A stretch of DNA of 64,000 bases from an uncultured Acetatifactor sp. GTDB taxonomy: Bacteria > Bacillota > Clostridia > Lachnospirales > Lachnospiraceae. A model generated the notes under the pieces. The model had not been told where the DNA came from, searched no databases, and saw only the letters and a program-made list of their open reading frames with translations. Of the stretch, positions 14,355 to 23,483 are shown piece by piece. A program made the position numbers and the translations under genes. Position 1 is the stretch's first letter; each line of letters begins with the position of its first letter. Location of the stretch: the NCBI GenBank assembly GCA_910585805.1, contig CAJUFB010000003.1:1-64000 (forward strand). Direction: 5' to 3'.

Positions 14355-15296
14355 ATGGCAGATGTAAAGAAGATAGCTACCAGGGAGGCTTACGGAAATG
14401 CCCTGGCAGAATTTGGAGAGGATTACCCTGAGCTGGTGGTGCTGGATGCCGACCTGGCTGCAGCCACCAAGACCGGCGTGTTCAAGAAGAAATTCCCGGA
14501 GAGGCACATCGACTGCGGCATCGCCGAAGCAAACATGATGGGCATTGCCGCCGGGTTGTCCCTGACGGGAAAGATTCCCGTGGCAAGCACCTTTGCCATG
14601 TTTGCGGCAGGACGTGCCTTTGAGCAGGTGAGGAATTCCATCGGTTATCCCCATCTGAACGTGAAAATCGGCGCCACCCATGCGGGAATCACGGTAGGAG
14701 AGGACGGCGCTTCTCATCAATGCAACGAGGATATCGCCCTGATGAGGACAATCCCCGGCATGACTATCCTGAATCCTTCCGATGCAGTGGAGGCAAGGGC
14801 CTGTGTGAAGGCTGCTCTGGATTTTGAGGGACCTGTGTATATGCGTTTCGGACGTGCGGCAGTTCCCGTGATCAATGACAGGGAAGACTACAAATTTGAG
14901 ATCGGTAAGGGCGAAGTGCTCAGAGAGGGTAAGGACGTAACCATCGTAGCCACGGGCATCATGGTGAATTCCGCTCTGGAGGCCGCAGAAAAACTGGCGG
15001 CAGAGGGTGTGGATGCGGAAGTGATTAACATCTGTACGATCAAGCCTCTGGACAGAGAGCTGATTGCAGCAAGCGCGAAGAAGACCGGCAGGGTAGTTAC
15101 GGCAGAGGAACATACCGTCATCGGCGGACTTGGCGGCGCTGTCTGTGAAGCGTTGGCGGAGACCTGCCCTGTGCCTGTGTGCAGGATCGGTATCGAGGAT
15201 GTATTCGGCGAGTCCGGCTCCGCAGGGGCGCTGCTTGTGAAGTACGGCCTGGACGGCGAGGGCGTCTATAACAGGGTGAAGGCATTTCTGGCATAG
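14355..15296 (+). CDS. Transketolase, C-terminal (pyrimidine-binding) subunit
   Basis: The 313-residue partner subunit begins MADVKKIATREAYGNAL after AGAAAGGTGAAG. It includes HIDCGIAEANMMGIAAGLSLTGKIPVASTFAMFAAGRAFEQVR, where the Glu contacts the TPP aminopyrimidine. It also has THAGITVGEDGASHQ and the C-terminal transketolase domain with GRVVTAEEHTVIGGLG. It is 111 bases downstream of the N-terminal subunit gene, with an apparent coupling of expression. The two products together give a complete transketolase that rearranges xylulose 5-phosphate with ribose or erythrose phosphates. Confidence 0.95.
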   Translation: MADVKKIATREAYGNALAEFGEDYPELVVLDADLAAATKTGVFKKKFPERHIDCGIAEANMMGIAAGLSLTGKIPVASTFAMFAAGRAFEQVRNSIGYPHLNVKIGATHAGITVGEDGASHQCNEDIALMRTIPGMTILNPSDAVEARACVKAALDFEGPVYMRFGRAAVPVINDREDYKFEIGKGEVLREGKDVTIVATGIMVNSALEAAEKLAAEGVDAEVINICTIKPLDRELIAASAKKTGRVVTAEEHTVIGGLGGAVCEALAETCPVPVCRIGIEDVFGESGSAGALLVKYGLDGEGVYNRVKAFLA

Positions 15297-15437
15297 AGAA
15301 GGCGGTGCCGGATATCCTGTGTCGTGAGGGCGTTACAGGCTATGGGAAGCGTATTGCACGGCTGCAGCGGCCTGAAAGCCGGCAAAGCACATTGAAATTT
15401 TATTTCCAGACAATTTCTAAGAGAAGAGGATAATTTC

Positions 15438-16943
15438 ATGGCAAAATTATATATCAACGAAAAAAAGGAAAAAGGATACATTAATCCGGAGATTTACGGA
15501 CATTTTTCCGAACATCTGGGCAGGTGTATCTACGAGGGGCTGTTCGTGGGAGAGGATTCCGATATCCCGAATAAGAACGGTATGCGTACGGATGTGGTGG
15601 AGGCGCTGAAGGAACTGCAGATCCCTGTGCTTCGCTGGCCCGGCGGCTGCTTTGCGGACGAGTACCACTGGATGGATGGCATCGGCCCTAGGGAAGAGCG
15701 CAAGAAGATGGTGAACACCCACTGGGGCGGCGTGGTGGAGGACAACAGCTTCGGTACCCATGAATTTTTCGAACTCTGCAGGCAGTTGGGCTGTAAGACC
15801 TATATCAACGGCAATGTGGGCAGCGGGACCGTGCAGGAGATGTCGGAGTGGGTGGAGTACATGACCTTTGACGGGGTATCCCCCATGGCGGAACTGCGCC
15901 GGAAGAACGGTCATGAGGAGCCGTGGAAGGTGGACTACTTTGGGATCGGCAATGAGAACTGGGGCTGCGGCGGCAATATGACGCCGGAGTATTACGCCAA
16001 TCTTTACCGCAGATACCAGACCTATGTACGCCATTATGACAAGGCGGCGCCCATCAAAAAGATCTGCGGCGGGCCCAATGTGGACGATGATAACTGGACC
16101 AGGAAGGTGCTGAAGACCTGCTTTGCAAATCCGGGCGGAAAGCAGGCCAGGGGCTTCATGGACGGGCTGTCGCTGCACTATTATGTACATCCGGGCGGAT
16201 GGAACAATAAAGGCAGCGCTACGGAATTTGACAGGGAGACCTGGTATAAGACACTGTCCAGGGCGCTCTATATTGAGGAGCTGATCGACCTTCATGGCGC
16301 CATCATGGACCACTATGACCCGGATAAGAAGATCGGACTTATCGTGGACGAGTGGGGCGACTGGTTTGACGTGGAGATCGGCACCAATCCGGGCTTTTTG
16401 TATCAGCAGAACACCATGCGCGATGCTCTGGTGGCGGCGGTGAGCCTGAACATTTTCAACAAGCACTGCGACCGTGTAAAGATGGCATGCATTGCCCAGA
16501 TGGTAAATGTGCTGCAGTCCGTGATCCTGACGGAAGGGGAGAAGATGCTGAAGACCCCCACCTACCATGTGTTCCATATGTACAAAAGGCATCAGGGGGC
16601 ACAGCTGGTGGAGAGCAGCCTGTCCGGTGAGGGGATTACGGGTGTGGAAGATTACAAGGTTCCCGCCCTGCAGGAATCTGTGTCGGTGCAGGAGGACGGC
16701 TCCGTACTGGTGACTCTGGCCAACCTTTCCGCCGAGGAGGCATATCCGGTGGAGCTGATGCTCACGGAGATGAAGCCGGAGACGGTGAAAGCGGCAATCC
16801 TGACCAATGAGATGCATGCCCATAACACCTTCGAAGAGCCTGAAAAGGTGAAGGAGGAAGTGTTCCGGGATGTAACGCTGACGGAGAGGGGCGTGTCCTT
16901 TACCATTCCGGCCTGCAGCGTGGTGAGCCTGGAACTGCGTTAG
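15438..16943 (+). CDS. abfA: Alpha-L-arabinofuranosidase (GH51)
   Basis: This 501-residue enzyme removes terminal L-arabinofuranosyl residues from arabino-oligosaccharides. Family GH51 features are evident: IYGHFSEHLGRCIYEGLFVG at the N-terminus, PVLRWPGGCFADEYHW, the acid/base glutamate in GIGNENWGCGG (about residue 173) and the nucleophile in LIVDEWGDW (about residue 305). The C-terminal part is the usual beta-sandwich. There is no signal peptide, so it acts in the cytoplasm on imported arabino-oligosaccharides. It lies 141 bases after the transketolase subunits and delivers L-arabinose to AraA. The size matches single-subunit GH51 enzymes. Confidence 0.95.
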   Translation: MAKLYINEKKEKGYINPEIYGHFSEHLGRCIYEGLFVGEDSDIPNKNGMRTDVVEALKELQIPVLRWPGGCFADEYHWMDGIGPREERKKMVNTHWGGVVEDNSFGTHEFFELCRQLGCKTYINGNVGSGTVQEMSEWVEYMTFDGVSPMAELRRKNGHEEPWKVDYFGIGNENWGCGGNMTPEYYANLYRRYQTYVRHYDKAAPIKKICGGPNVDDDNWTRKVLKTCFANPGGKQARGFMDGLSLHYYVHPGGWNNKGSATEFDRETWYKTLSRALYIEELIDLHGAIMDHYDPDKKIGLIVDEWGDWFDVEIGTNPGFLYQQNTMRDALVAAVSLNIFNKHCDRVKMACIAQMVNVLQSVILTEGEKMLKTPTYHVFHMYKRHQGAQLVESSLSGEGITGVEDYKVPALQESVSVQEDGSVLVTLANLSAEEAYPVELMLTEMKPETVKAAILTNEMHAHNTFEEPEKVKEEVFRDVTLTERGVSFTIPACSVVSLELR

Positions 16944-17001
16944 AAGCACAGAAAAAATGATTTGCGGAAGAAAATTGATTACATGAAAAGGGAGAAAGAG
17001 A

Positions 17002-17026
17002 TATAATATTTTAGAATAGTCTAAAA
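17002..17026 (+). promoter_or_regulatory. -10 box and operator of the ArsR-type regulator gene
   Basis: TATAAT (17002-17007) is immediately followed by TTTTAGA (17009-17015) and TCTAAAA (17020-17026), a perfect 7-bp inverted repeat with a four-base spacer. A repressor bound here would block transcription start. The matching -35 box is weak. The position suggests autoregulation by the downstream product. Confidence 0.65.
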
Positions 17027-17057
17027 AACAATTGAGCTGGGAGGCGGGTGAACTCGG

Positions 17058-18008
17058 ATGATGTACATTAAGAATCTGGAGGACGGGGTTGAATTATTTA
17101 AGGTATTAGGTTCCGAGGTGCGGGTGAATATCATTCAGCTGTTGTTGAAAAACAAGGAAATGAATATGAATGAGATTGCCGCGAATCTGAATATCACCAA
17201 TGGGGCGCTGACCAGCCATATCAAGAAGATGGAGGATGTGGGGCTGATTCAGGTGCGCTCCGATTTTGCGGGGCACGGCAACCAGAAGGTCTGCCGGGTG
17301 ATCCAGGAGAGGCTTCTGGTGGATATCGTCCCGGTGGAGGAGGACGGCATCAGCGGCTTCTACGAGGCCGAGGTTCCCGTGGGGCAGTACAGCAATTACA
17401 ATGTGTTCCCTACATGCGGTATTGCGACTATGAATACACTCATCGGCGAAGTGGACGATCCCAGATATTTCGCGCATCCGGACCGGATCAATGCGGGAAT
17501 ACTCTGGTTTACCAAGGGGTATGTGGAATACCTGATTCCCAATGTGCTTCCCGCGGCGCAGAAGATAGACGAAATTACATTTTCCATGGAGCTTTCCAGC
17601 GAGGCACCGGGAGTTAATAATGACTGGCCGTCGGACATTTCTTTTGTTCTGAACGATGTGCCCATAGGGGTATGGGTCTCGCCCGGGGATTTTGGGGATG
17701 TGAGAGGGATATTTACCCCGGACTGGTGGTTTCCCGACTGGAATCAGTACGGGCTTCTGAAGATGCTGGTGATTAACAGGAGAGGAACGTTTGTGGACGG
17801 CCTGAAGATTTCTGACGTCACTTTGGACAGATTCAGGCTTGATTACAAGAGCACTATCCGTTTCAGGATGGAAGTGCGGGAGGATGCGGTGCATGTGGGA
17901 GGGCTGACGCTGTTCGGAAACGGATTCGGCAATTACGGACAGGGAATCAAGGTGCGGATGCGCTACAGCCCCATGGAGAGCGCGGGGCAGCAGAGGCAGG
18001 CGGATTGA
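17058..18008 (+). CDS. ArsR-type winged-helix regulator with large C-terminal domain
   Basis: The first ~90 residues form a winged helix-turn-helix (LGSEVRVNIIQLLLKN, MNEIAANLNITNGALTSHIKKMEDVGLI). About 220 further residues follow with no similarity I can name (YEAEVPVGQYSNYNVFPTCGIAT, WPSDISFVLNDVPIGVW, FTPDWWFPDWNQYGLLK). The aromatic-rich C-terminal part is plausibly a ligand-binding beta-sandwich, perhaps sensing a sugar. Two adjacent ATG codons (17058, 17061) are both possible starts. The gene follows abfA directly. A TTTTAGA/TCTAAAA palindrome overlaps its own transcription start and half-sites occur upstream of araA, so it most likely controls the arabinose genes. The sensed ligand is inferred. 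Confidence 0.8.
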   Translation: MMYIKNLEDGVELFKVLGSEVRVNIIQLLLKNKEMNMNEIAANLNITNGALTSHIKKMEDVGLIQVRSDFAGHGNQKVCRVIQERLLVDIVPVEEDGISGFYEAEVPVGQYSNYNVFPTCGIATMNTLIGEVDDPRYFAHPDRINAGILWFTKGYVEYLIPNVLPAAQKIDEITFSMELSSEAPGVNNDWPSDISFVLNDVPIGVWVSPGDFGDVRGIFTPDWWFPDWNQYGLLKMLVINRRGTFVDGLKISDVTLDRFRLDYKSTIRFRMEVREDAVHVGGLTLFGNGFGNYGQGIKVRMRYSPMESAGQQRQAD

Positions 18009-18042
18009 GCCGAAAATGCTGTCCGGGCATTTTTGACAATGC

Positions 18043-20250
18043 TTATGTTCCCTCCTGCCTGCGGTATTCCCCGGGCGTGGTGCCTATATATTTCTTGAAT
18101 AATCTACGGAAGGTAATATCGTTTTCATAGCCTGTGGCTTTCGAGATATCATTGACAGACATTTCCGTCTCTGACAGAAGGCTGCAGGCATATTCAATTC
18201 TTTTCCTGTTCACATAATCCAGAAAATTAGAATCGGTAATCTGCTTGATTTTGCGGCTTACGCTGCTCTCGGAGAGCTGAAAGGCATCTGCCAGCTTGCT
18301 CAGGGACAGATCGTCATCGTGCAGGTGAAGCTGCAGATAGTCCATCAGATTCTGTGCCGTGTTCTGAAGCTTTTGTTCCCGGGAGTCAAATATGCTCTGT
18401 TCCAACCGGTCGCAGGCCAGGGCGGCAAGCTCCTTCAGACACTCCAGGGCACAGGGCTGTTCCGGAGTCCAGGAGCTCAGGGGAGCGGGATTGAAATACA
18501 GATACCGCTCTTTCTCCGTTTTGGATATGGCAGTCAGCAGCTGGTCCCTTGCGTAGCTCAGGTGCTCCTTTTTCACCAGGCCGCAGCGGCAGATTGTCTG
18601 AAAATACAGGTTCAGGCTGTTGCGGGCCTCCGTGTACTGGCCGGTGCCGAAGGAGATGGGGAGGGACACAAGGCATGTGGGAAGCGGCAGCTCCAGAATG
18701 CCGGACGCCATGATCTGGTGCCAGAAGATTCCCCGGGTAAAGGAATCCAGAGGCAGGTATTCCAGGGCATTGCGGGATTGCTGGCAGGTGGTGCCCAGCA
18801 GCTCCAGGTCATTTACCACATCTCCTATCCCCAGAAAGGCATCGGGGCTGATATCCCCCAACAGCTCCAGGAGACAGGAGCAGGCTTCCTCACATTTTTG
18901 CGGGGAAGAGCCGCTGACCAGGAAGATGCCGAAATTTTTCCGGAAGGTAATATAGAGGCATCCGGTATCTGCGTTCCGTATAGTCCGTGCCAGGCTCAGC
19001 AGGAAATCCTGGCTGGCACAGGCAGTGAGGATACAGCAGCAGACATGGTTGGAGTGGGGAAGCTCGATTCCCAGCTTTTTTAAACCGGGAAGAACATCCG
19101 TTCTTGGCTGTGTTCCTTCCAGAAGTTCCAGGAGCAAGCTGTTTATCAGCAGAGGCCGAAAGATCAGGAGCTGCTCTTCCAGCAGGGACTTATCCTTGAA
19201 AATGGAGATGATGCTGGATTTCAGCACCTCATATTCCATATCCGAGTCGCTGCCTCTCTCCTCGGGTGTGCTGACAATATCTGCCAGTTCCCGGATGGGG
19301 GCATAATTTTTACGGCAGACAGCATGGGTCAGGGGAAGTTCCAACAGCAGCAGGAAGACGCAGATGACGGACAAAATCCGGATTCTCAGGTATAAGCGCT
19401 GCTGCATATAGGTTTTGGAATAGCCTGCAATGCCTGTCCAGCCGGAATGCCTGCCGAGACGGTCCTGATAAGTACTGTCTGTCCGAAGGCGTGACATAAT
19501 CTGCGGAAGCTCTTCCTCATAAGCAGTGCAGTTGCTGACAATTAGCTGCCCCTCCCCGTCAAAAAGATAATATTCCATATCGTCATTATTCAACAGCTGT
19601 TCAATATCCTCCATCATCTGTTTTTCGTCCAGAAAGATGAAGAGATTGCCGTACCGTGTGCTGTTGCTGTCCAGCACGGAGAGCACAATGAGAGGGTGCT
19701 GGGGGGTATTGGTCTCCCGTATGGCGCCCTGGGGCAGGAAGAGGAAGCTGCCTGAGCTTAAGGGACGGAGATATTCCGAATAAATGCCGGGGCTCATGTT
19801 AAAAATGCTCTGGTAGAAGCTTTCCAGAGTGAGGGTGCCGTAGTCGGATACCACATACTGTTTATTGTACAGATAGACGCCCAGGGTGGCGGCAAAGCGG
19901 TTGAGCGCTTTGGCGGATACCAGGTCATGCTGTGCCGCAAAGAGTGTGGTGGAGTCCAGCAGGGAGAAGTCCAGGTCTGTGGCGGTGTTGGAGGAAAGGC
20001 TGAGGAGCCGCTCGCTCTGGCCTACGGCTGCGGAGAGCTTCTGGCAGGCAGCCAGCTGGTCGTCCGCATAGTAAGCCAGGCTGGCCGCTGCCTGCAGTGT
20101 ATTATTCCTTATGGAGTGGGAATCCTGATAAAATAGGAAGAAGCCCGCTGCCAGGAGGACGAGAAGGGAGGAGGCCGCATATTGCATGTAATTATGTAGG
20201 AACATGCGTCTGTAGGTATGGGAATGTCTGAAAAAGTGAAATAATTTCAT
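18043..20250 (-). CDS. Membrane-bound AraC-family regulator (YesN/sensor-like)
   Basis: The ATG at 20250 follows AAAGGAGGTCTC, so the longer in-frame opening is rejected. The 735-residue product has a membrane segment near residues 20-45 (AASSLLVLLAAGFFLFY) and an extracellular Cache-like region to about 280. A second membrane segment follows (RIRILSVICVFLLLLELPL), then a cytoplasmic linker and a C-terminal AraC double helix-turn-helix (LSLSKLADAFQLSESSVSRKIKQ, MSVNDISKATGYENDITFRRLFKKYIGTTPGEYR). Such proteins sense extracellular sugars and switch on adjacent ABC transporter genes. It lies 80 bases downstream of nagB on the same strand and is divergent from the binding-protein gene, its probable target. 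Confidence 0.9.
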   Translation of the reverse strand: MKLFHFFRHSHTYRRMFLHNYMQYAASSLLVLLAAGFFLFYQDSHSIRNNTLQAAASLAYYADDQLAACQKLSAAVGQSERLLSLSSNTATDLDFSLLDSTTLFAAQHDLVSAKALNRFAATLGVYLYNKQYVVSDYGTLTLESFYQSIFNMSPGIYSEYLRPLSSGSFLFLPQGAIRETNTPQHPLIVLSVLDSNSTRYGNLFIFLDEKQMMEDIEQLLNNDDMEYYLFDGEGQLIVSNCTAYEEELPQIMSRLRTDSTYQDRLGRHSGWTGIAGYSKTYMQQRLYLRIRILSVICVFLLLLELPLTHAVCRKNYAPIRELADIVSTPEERGSDSDMEYEVLKSSIISIFKDKSLLEEQLLIFRPLLINSLLLELLEGTQPRTDVLPGLKKLGIELPHSNHVCCCILTACASQDFLLSLARTIRNADTGCLYITFRKNFGIFLVSGSSPQKCEEACSCLLELLGDISPDAFLGIGDVVNDLELLGTTCQQSRNALEYLPLDSFTRGIFWHQIMASGILELPLPTCLVSLPISFGTGQYTEARNSLNLYFQTICRCGLVKKEHLSYARDQLLTAISKTEKERYLYFNPAPLSSWTPEQPCALECLKELAALACDRLEQSIFDSREQKLQNTAQNLMDYLQLHLHDDDLSLSKLADAFQLSESSVSRKIKQITDSNFLDYVNRKRIEYACSLLSETEMSVNDISKATGYENDITFRRLFKKYIGTTPGEYRRQEGT

Positions 20251-20330
20251 GAGACCTCCTTTGTAACGTACATCTGTTTCCTGGCAGCAGGACTTTTTCA
20301 TGCGCCGCCCTGGGGCTCTGGCGCACATTT

Positions 20331-21059
20331 TTATGCCTGGCCGGTGATGAGAGAGGCGGATTCAGCGTCCAGGAACAGATCAAAGTTCGGGTGTGTTTTT
20401 AACAGTGTGGCAGGAATTTCGGGAGTGGTATCATGGTTCAGGGTGTCTGACACCGCTTTGGCCTTTACCTTGTGGGGAACCGCAGAGATAATATGGCGGC
20501 ACTGCATGATCTGCCATGGCGTCATGGAGATGGCCTGCGCCGGTACTTCCTCCGTGGATGCAAACCATCCTTCCCCTACCTGCTGCTGCTTGCATCTTTC
20601 GTTCAGGTTTACCACAATATAGCTTTCCCTGGTGTCGAAATCCGCCGGGGGATCGTTGAAGGCAATGTGGGCATTCTCACCGATGCCGATGAGGCCGATA
20701 TCGATAGGAGTCTTCCTCAGCTCGGCAGTCAGGGCCGGAATGGAGTCCGGATTGCCGTCCACCAGATGGCAATCCGCCAACGTTACCTTTGAGAGAAAAC
20801 GTTCCTTCAGATATTTGCGGAAGCTTGCAGGGTGTGTCTCGGGCAGGCTGACGTATTCATCCAGATGAAACATGGTGACTTTACTCCAGTCAACGTCTTC
20901 CTTCACCAGGGCCTCCAGTGTCTCGAACTGGGAGCTGCCGGTAGATAAAACAAGACGGGCATGGCCGTTCTCGCTGACAGCCCGGCGCAGCAGCTCAGCT
21001 GTCAGCGCGGCGGCTTTCCTTCCCAACAGAACAGGTGTTTCTTCGATGTGTAAGTTCAT
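20331..21059 (-). CDS. nagB: Glucosamine-6-phosphate deaminase/isomerase family
   Basis: The 242-residue protein starts at an ATG preceded by AAGGAGGAAAATCA. NagB-family signatures include LVLSTGSSQFETLEALV, MFHLDEYVSLPETHPASFRKYL with the catalytic acid, and IGLIGIGENAHIAFNDPPADFDT. It also has the C-terminal TPEIPATLLKTHPNFDLFLD. It would convert glucosamine 6-phosphate to fructose 6-phosphate and ammonia, the last step in amino-sugar use. Together with nagA at 30827-32053 it brackets the locus and implies an N-acetylhexosamine-containing substrate. It leads a minus-strand pair with the AraC-type regulator. A galactosamine-6-phosphate isomerase role cannot be excluded. Confidence 0.9.
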   Translation of the reverse strand: MNLHIEETPVLLGRKAAALTAELLRRAVSENGHARLVLSTGSSQFETLEALVKEDVDWSKVTMFHLDEYVSLPETHPASFRKYLKERFLSKVTLADCHLVDGNPDSIPALTAELRKTPIDIGLIGIGENAHIAFNDPPADFDTRESYIVVNLNERCKQQQVGEGWFASTEEVPAQAISMTPWQIMQCRHIISAVPHKVKAKAVSDTLNHDTTPEIPATLLKTHPNFDLFLDAESASLITGQA

Positions 21060-21435
21060 GTGATTTTCCTCCTTCTGGTATGCGGTTGTACTTGTCTGCA
21101 TGCAATTTTTATTCGGGTGGGCATGTTCATTTGCCGGGGACATAACTGCCCGTCATACAGTTATTTGCAGATATCTCCTTCTGCTCAGGTCAGCCGGAAT
21201 TTTCAAATCTGTCCGGGCCGGGAATATGACTGGCGGCCATTTGTCACATGACTGCAAACCCATTCGGTGTGCAGGGTACATCGGCAAATGTTTTCGACCG
21301 TGAGTATATTATATTATGAAATGAATGCGGGGTGCAACAAACTGTTTTTGCCAGGGATACATTTTTTGTCAAGACCGGTGAAAAAGCCGTAAATTAGTGA
21401 TTTTGACAGATTTATATGCCTGCAAAAATGGATTG
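21060..21435. other. Divergent intergenic region between nagB and the binding-protein gene
   Basis: This stretch holds the nagB leader (about 250 bases) and no gene. On the minus strand, TTTGTT-17-CATAAT around 21311-21340 is a weak promoter candidate for nagB. The 11-mer CGTGAGTATAT at 21299-21309 also occurs in the inverted repeats near 10100 and 10302. Confidence 0.4.
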
Positions 21436-21464
21436 TTGTATATTTTGCAAAAAAGAAATATGAT
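21436..21464 (+). promoter_or_regulatory. Promoter of the sugar-binding lipoprotein gene
   Basis: TTGTAT (21436-21441) and TATGAT (21459-21464) are spaced by 17 bases. Just downstream, TTCTTC-ACGAG-GAAGAA (21480-21496) is a small palindrome that could be a regulator site or an mRNA hairpin. Confidence 0.6.
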
Positions 21465-21528
21465 AGATTCAGAATCGGTTTCTTCACGAGGAAGAATCGG
21501 CAATAAATCAAACGAGGAGGTATAATGT

Positions 21529-23247
21529 ATGAAAAACATCAGATGGTGGAACAGGCTGCTGACATTGACGGGGGTGGTGAGCCTGACTGTAGGATGTCTG
21601 TCAGGATGCGGGGAGCCGGATAACGGCTCATCCCGGCCCGGCAGCCAGGCGGAATCTCAGGGAGACCTGGAGAGCGGAACAGGAGAAGCGTCAGCGGACG
21701 GAGCGGAATTGACGGACGAGCCGGAAAATGAGACGGCGGACACCGGTATTACATTCCCGCTGGCGGAACAGGTAGAACTTACCATAGCAACGCCGGACGG
21801 AAGCGTGGCATCCCTGGCGGATAACCTTCCCGTGTGGGAGGAAATCCAGAGACGTACCAATATTAAGATCAACTGGGACGTGACGGCATCCAAACAGTAT
21901 GTGGAGGTCATGAAGCTGAGAGTGGGAGCCGGAGGCGGAAAGCTTCCCGATATCATGTTTCTTCCCAACGGCCTGAGTCTGGCCGAGCTGGGAGCGGAGG
22001 GAACCATCCTTCCTCTGGAGGACTATATCGCGGACAGCGCCAATATCCAGAAGGCATATGAACAGTTTCCGAATGTAAAAGCGCTGACCTCGGCAGACGG
22101 ACATATTTATTCCGTAAATACGTTAAACGAGAGCGCCTATTTTGCACCCTATTCCTTTATTATCCGCAAGGACTGGCTGGATCGCCTGAACCTGGAGGTC
22201 CCGGAGACCATTGACGACTGGATGACGGTTCTGAGGGCCTTTCGGGATGAGGACGCCAACGGAAACGGCGACAGCGGCGACGAGGTTCCCTTCTCCGCAG
22301 GCGGACATGCATGGTATACCACTTATTGGGCGAATGCGTGGGGGCTGCATCTGTTCCAGTCGGACGGCTGGTATCCGGATGAGAACGGCCGGATGCAGTA
22401 TGAGTTTATCAGCGATGAGGCCAAGGAGTTCTATACCTGGCTGAATGCATTTTATGAGGAAAAGCTTCTGGATGAGGAATTCCTGACTCTGGGCGACGAA
22501 AACAAGCTGTATGAAAAAGTAGCGAGAGACGAGGTGGGCGCATTTACTGCGTATCCGTCCCGTATCGCGACTCTGGAGGCGGCGTTGGCATCCAATGGCG
22601 TAGAAAATGCGGAACTGATTCCCGTTGTACCTCCCCAGGGCCCTTATACGAGGATGACGGAGGTTGTGGGCGACATGACGGTAAACGGATATGTGGTGAC
22701 CAGCAGCTGTGAGCATCCTGAGGTGGCAGTGGCTCTCATGGACTACATGATGAGCGACGAGGGCAAGGAGCTTATGAACTTCGGCATCGAAGGAGATACT
22801 TATGTGAAGGAAAATGACGGTACCTTCAGTTTCACGGAGAAGGTGACGGCGAATCCTGACGGTCTTTCCGCCAGTGAGGTGCTGAGCTCCTACGGCTGTC
22901 AGCTTGGGCTCTGTTATATCAAATCCGATAAGCGCGAGCAGGCCATGCTGTTCAGCTATCCGGAGACACTGCAGCAGAAAATCATTGATGTGACCGATGC
23001 CACCAGACCCTATATGGTAGCAGGCATGACGCTTCCGCCGGCAACGGAGGAGGAGAGTGAAGCCATCAGCGGCCTTTCGGGTGACCTGGCCACCTATATC
23101 TGGGAAATGACGGGAAAATTCACGGTGGGCACCGCTGACATCGAGGCGGAATGGGATAATTATGTGTCCTATGTAAAGCAGCTTGAAGTGGACAGGATAC
23201 TGGAAGTAAAGCAGGCACAGTATGACCGTCTGACATCACAGCAGTGA
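21529..23247 (+). CDS. Extracellular solute-binding lipoprotein of a sugar ABC importer
   Basis: The 572-residue protein has a lipoprotein signal (positive N-terminus, LLTLTGVVSLTVGC, lipobox LSGC). An acidic Ser/Gly-rich spacer and a large family-1-type binding domain follow (WEEIQRRTNIKINWDV, LPDIMFLPNGLSLAELG, YFAPYSFIIRKDWLDRLNLEVPETIDDW, DANGNGDSGDEVPFS). The DANGNGD stretch resembles a calcium-binding loop common in this LplA-like group. It would be anchored outside the membrane and pass an oligosaccharide to the two downstream permeases. It is followed by a strong terminator, a common way of making more binding protein than permease. Confidence 0.93.
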   Translation: MKNIRWWNRLLTLTGVVSLTVGCLSGCGEPDNGSSRPGSQAESQGDLESGTGEASADGAELTDEPENETADTGITFPLAEQVELTIATPDGSVASLADNLPVWEEIQRRTNIKINWDVTASKQYVEVMKLRVGAGGGKLPDIMFLPNGLSLAELGAEGTILPLEDYIADSANIQKAYEQFPNVKALTSADGHIYSVNTLNESAYFAPYSFIIRKDWLDRLNLEVPETIDDWMTVLRAFRDEDANGNGDSGDEVPFSAGGHAWYTTYWANAWGLHLFQSDGWYPDENGRMQYEFISDEAKEFYTWLNAFYEEKLLDEEFLTLGDENKLYEKVARDEVGAFTAYPSRIATLEAALASNGVENAELIPVVPPQGPYTRMTEVVGDMTVNGYVVTSSCEHPEVAVALMDYMMSDEGKELMNFGIEGDTYVKENDGTFSFTEKVTANPDGLSASEVLSSYGCQLGLCYIKSDKREQAMLFSYPETLQQKIIDVTDATRPYMVAGMTLPPATEEESEAISGLSGDLATYIWEMTGKFTVGTADIEAEWDNYVSYVKQLEVDRILEVKQAQYDRLTSQQ

Positions 23248-23311
23248 AGACGCGGAAAAATAACCTGTGAGGCCGATATACAAGCTGTTTCGCCAGGTAC
23301 CTGGAAAAAGA

Positions 23312-23346
23312 AAAGAGCCGGACGGGAGGGGCTTCCGGCTCTTTTT
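23312..23346 (+). terminator. Intra-operon terminator after the binding-protein gene
   Basis: AAAGAGCCGGA (23312-23322) pairs perfectly with TCCGGCTCTTT (23334-23344), followed by further T residues. It lies between the lipoprotein gene and the permeases and probably allows partial read-through. Confidence 0.85.
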
Positions 23347-23483
23347 CAGGAACTGCGGAAGTGCTGTCGGCCTTCCGGGCAGAAAGTGGTTTCCGGACGG
23401 AAAGAAGAGGTGTTGCAGGATGCTTTTTGAAGATACCTGCAGCGAACGGTTTTGCGGACAGAGGAAAGGAGTGGAAGGTATCT

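Noticed and set aside
15447..16949. 500-codon minus-strand frame opposite the arabinofuranosidase
   Set aside because: It is an antisense shadow of a GH51 gene with both catalytic glutamates visible on the plus strand.
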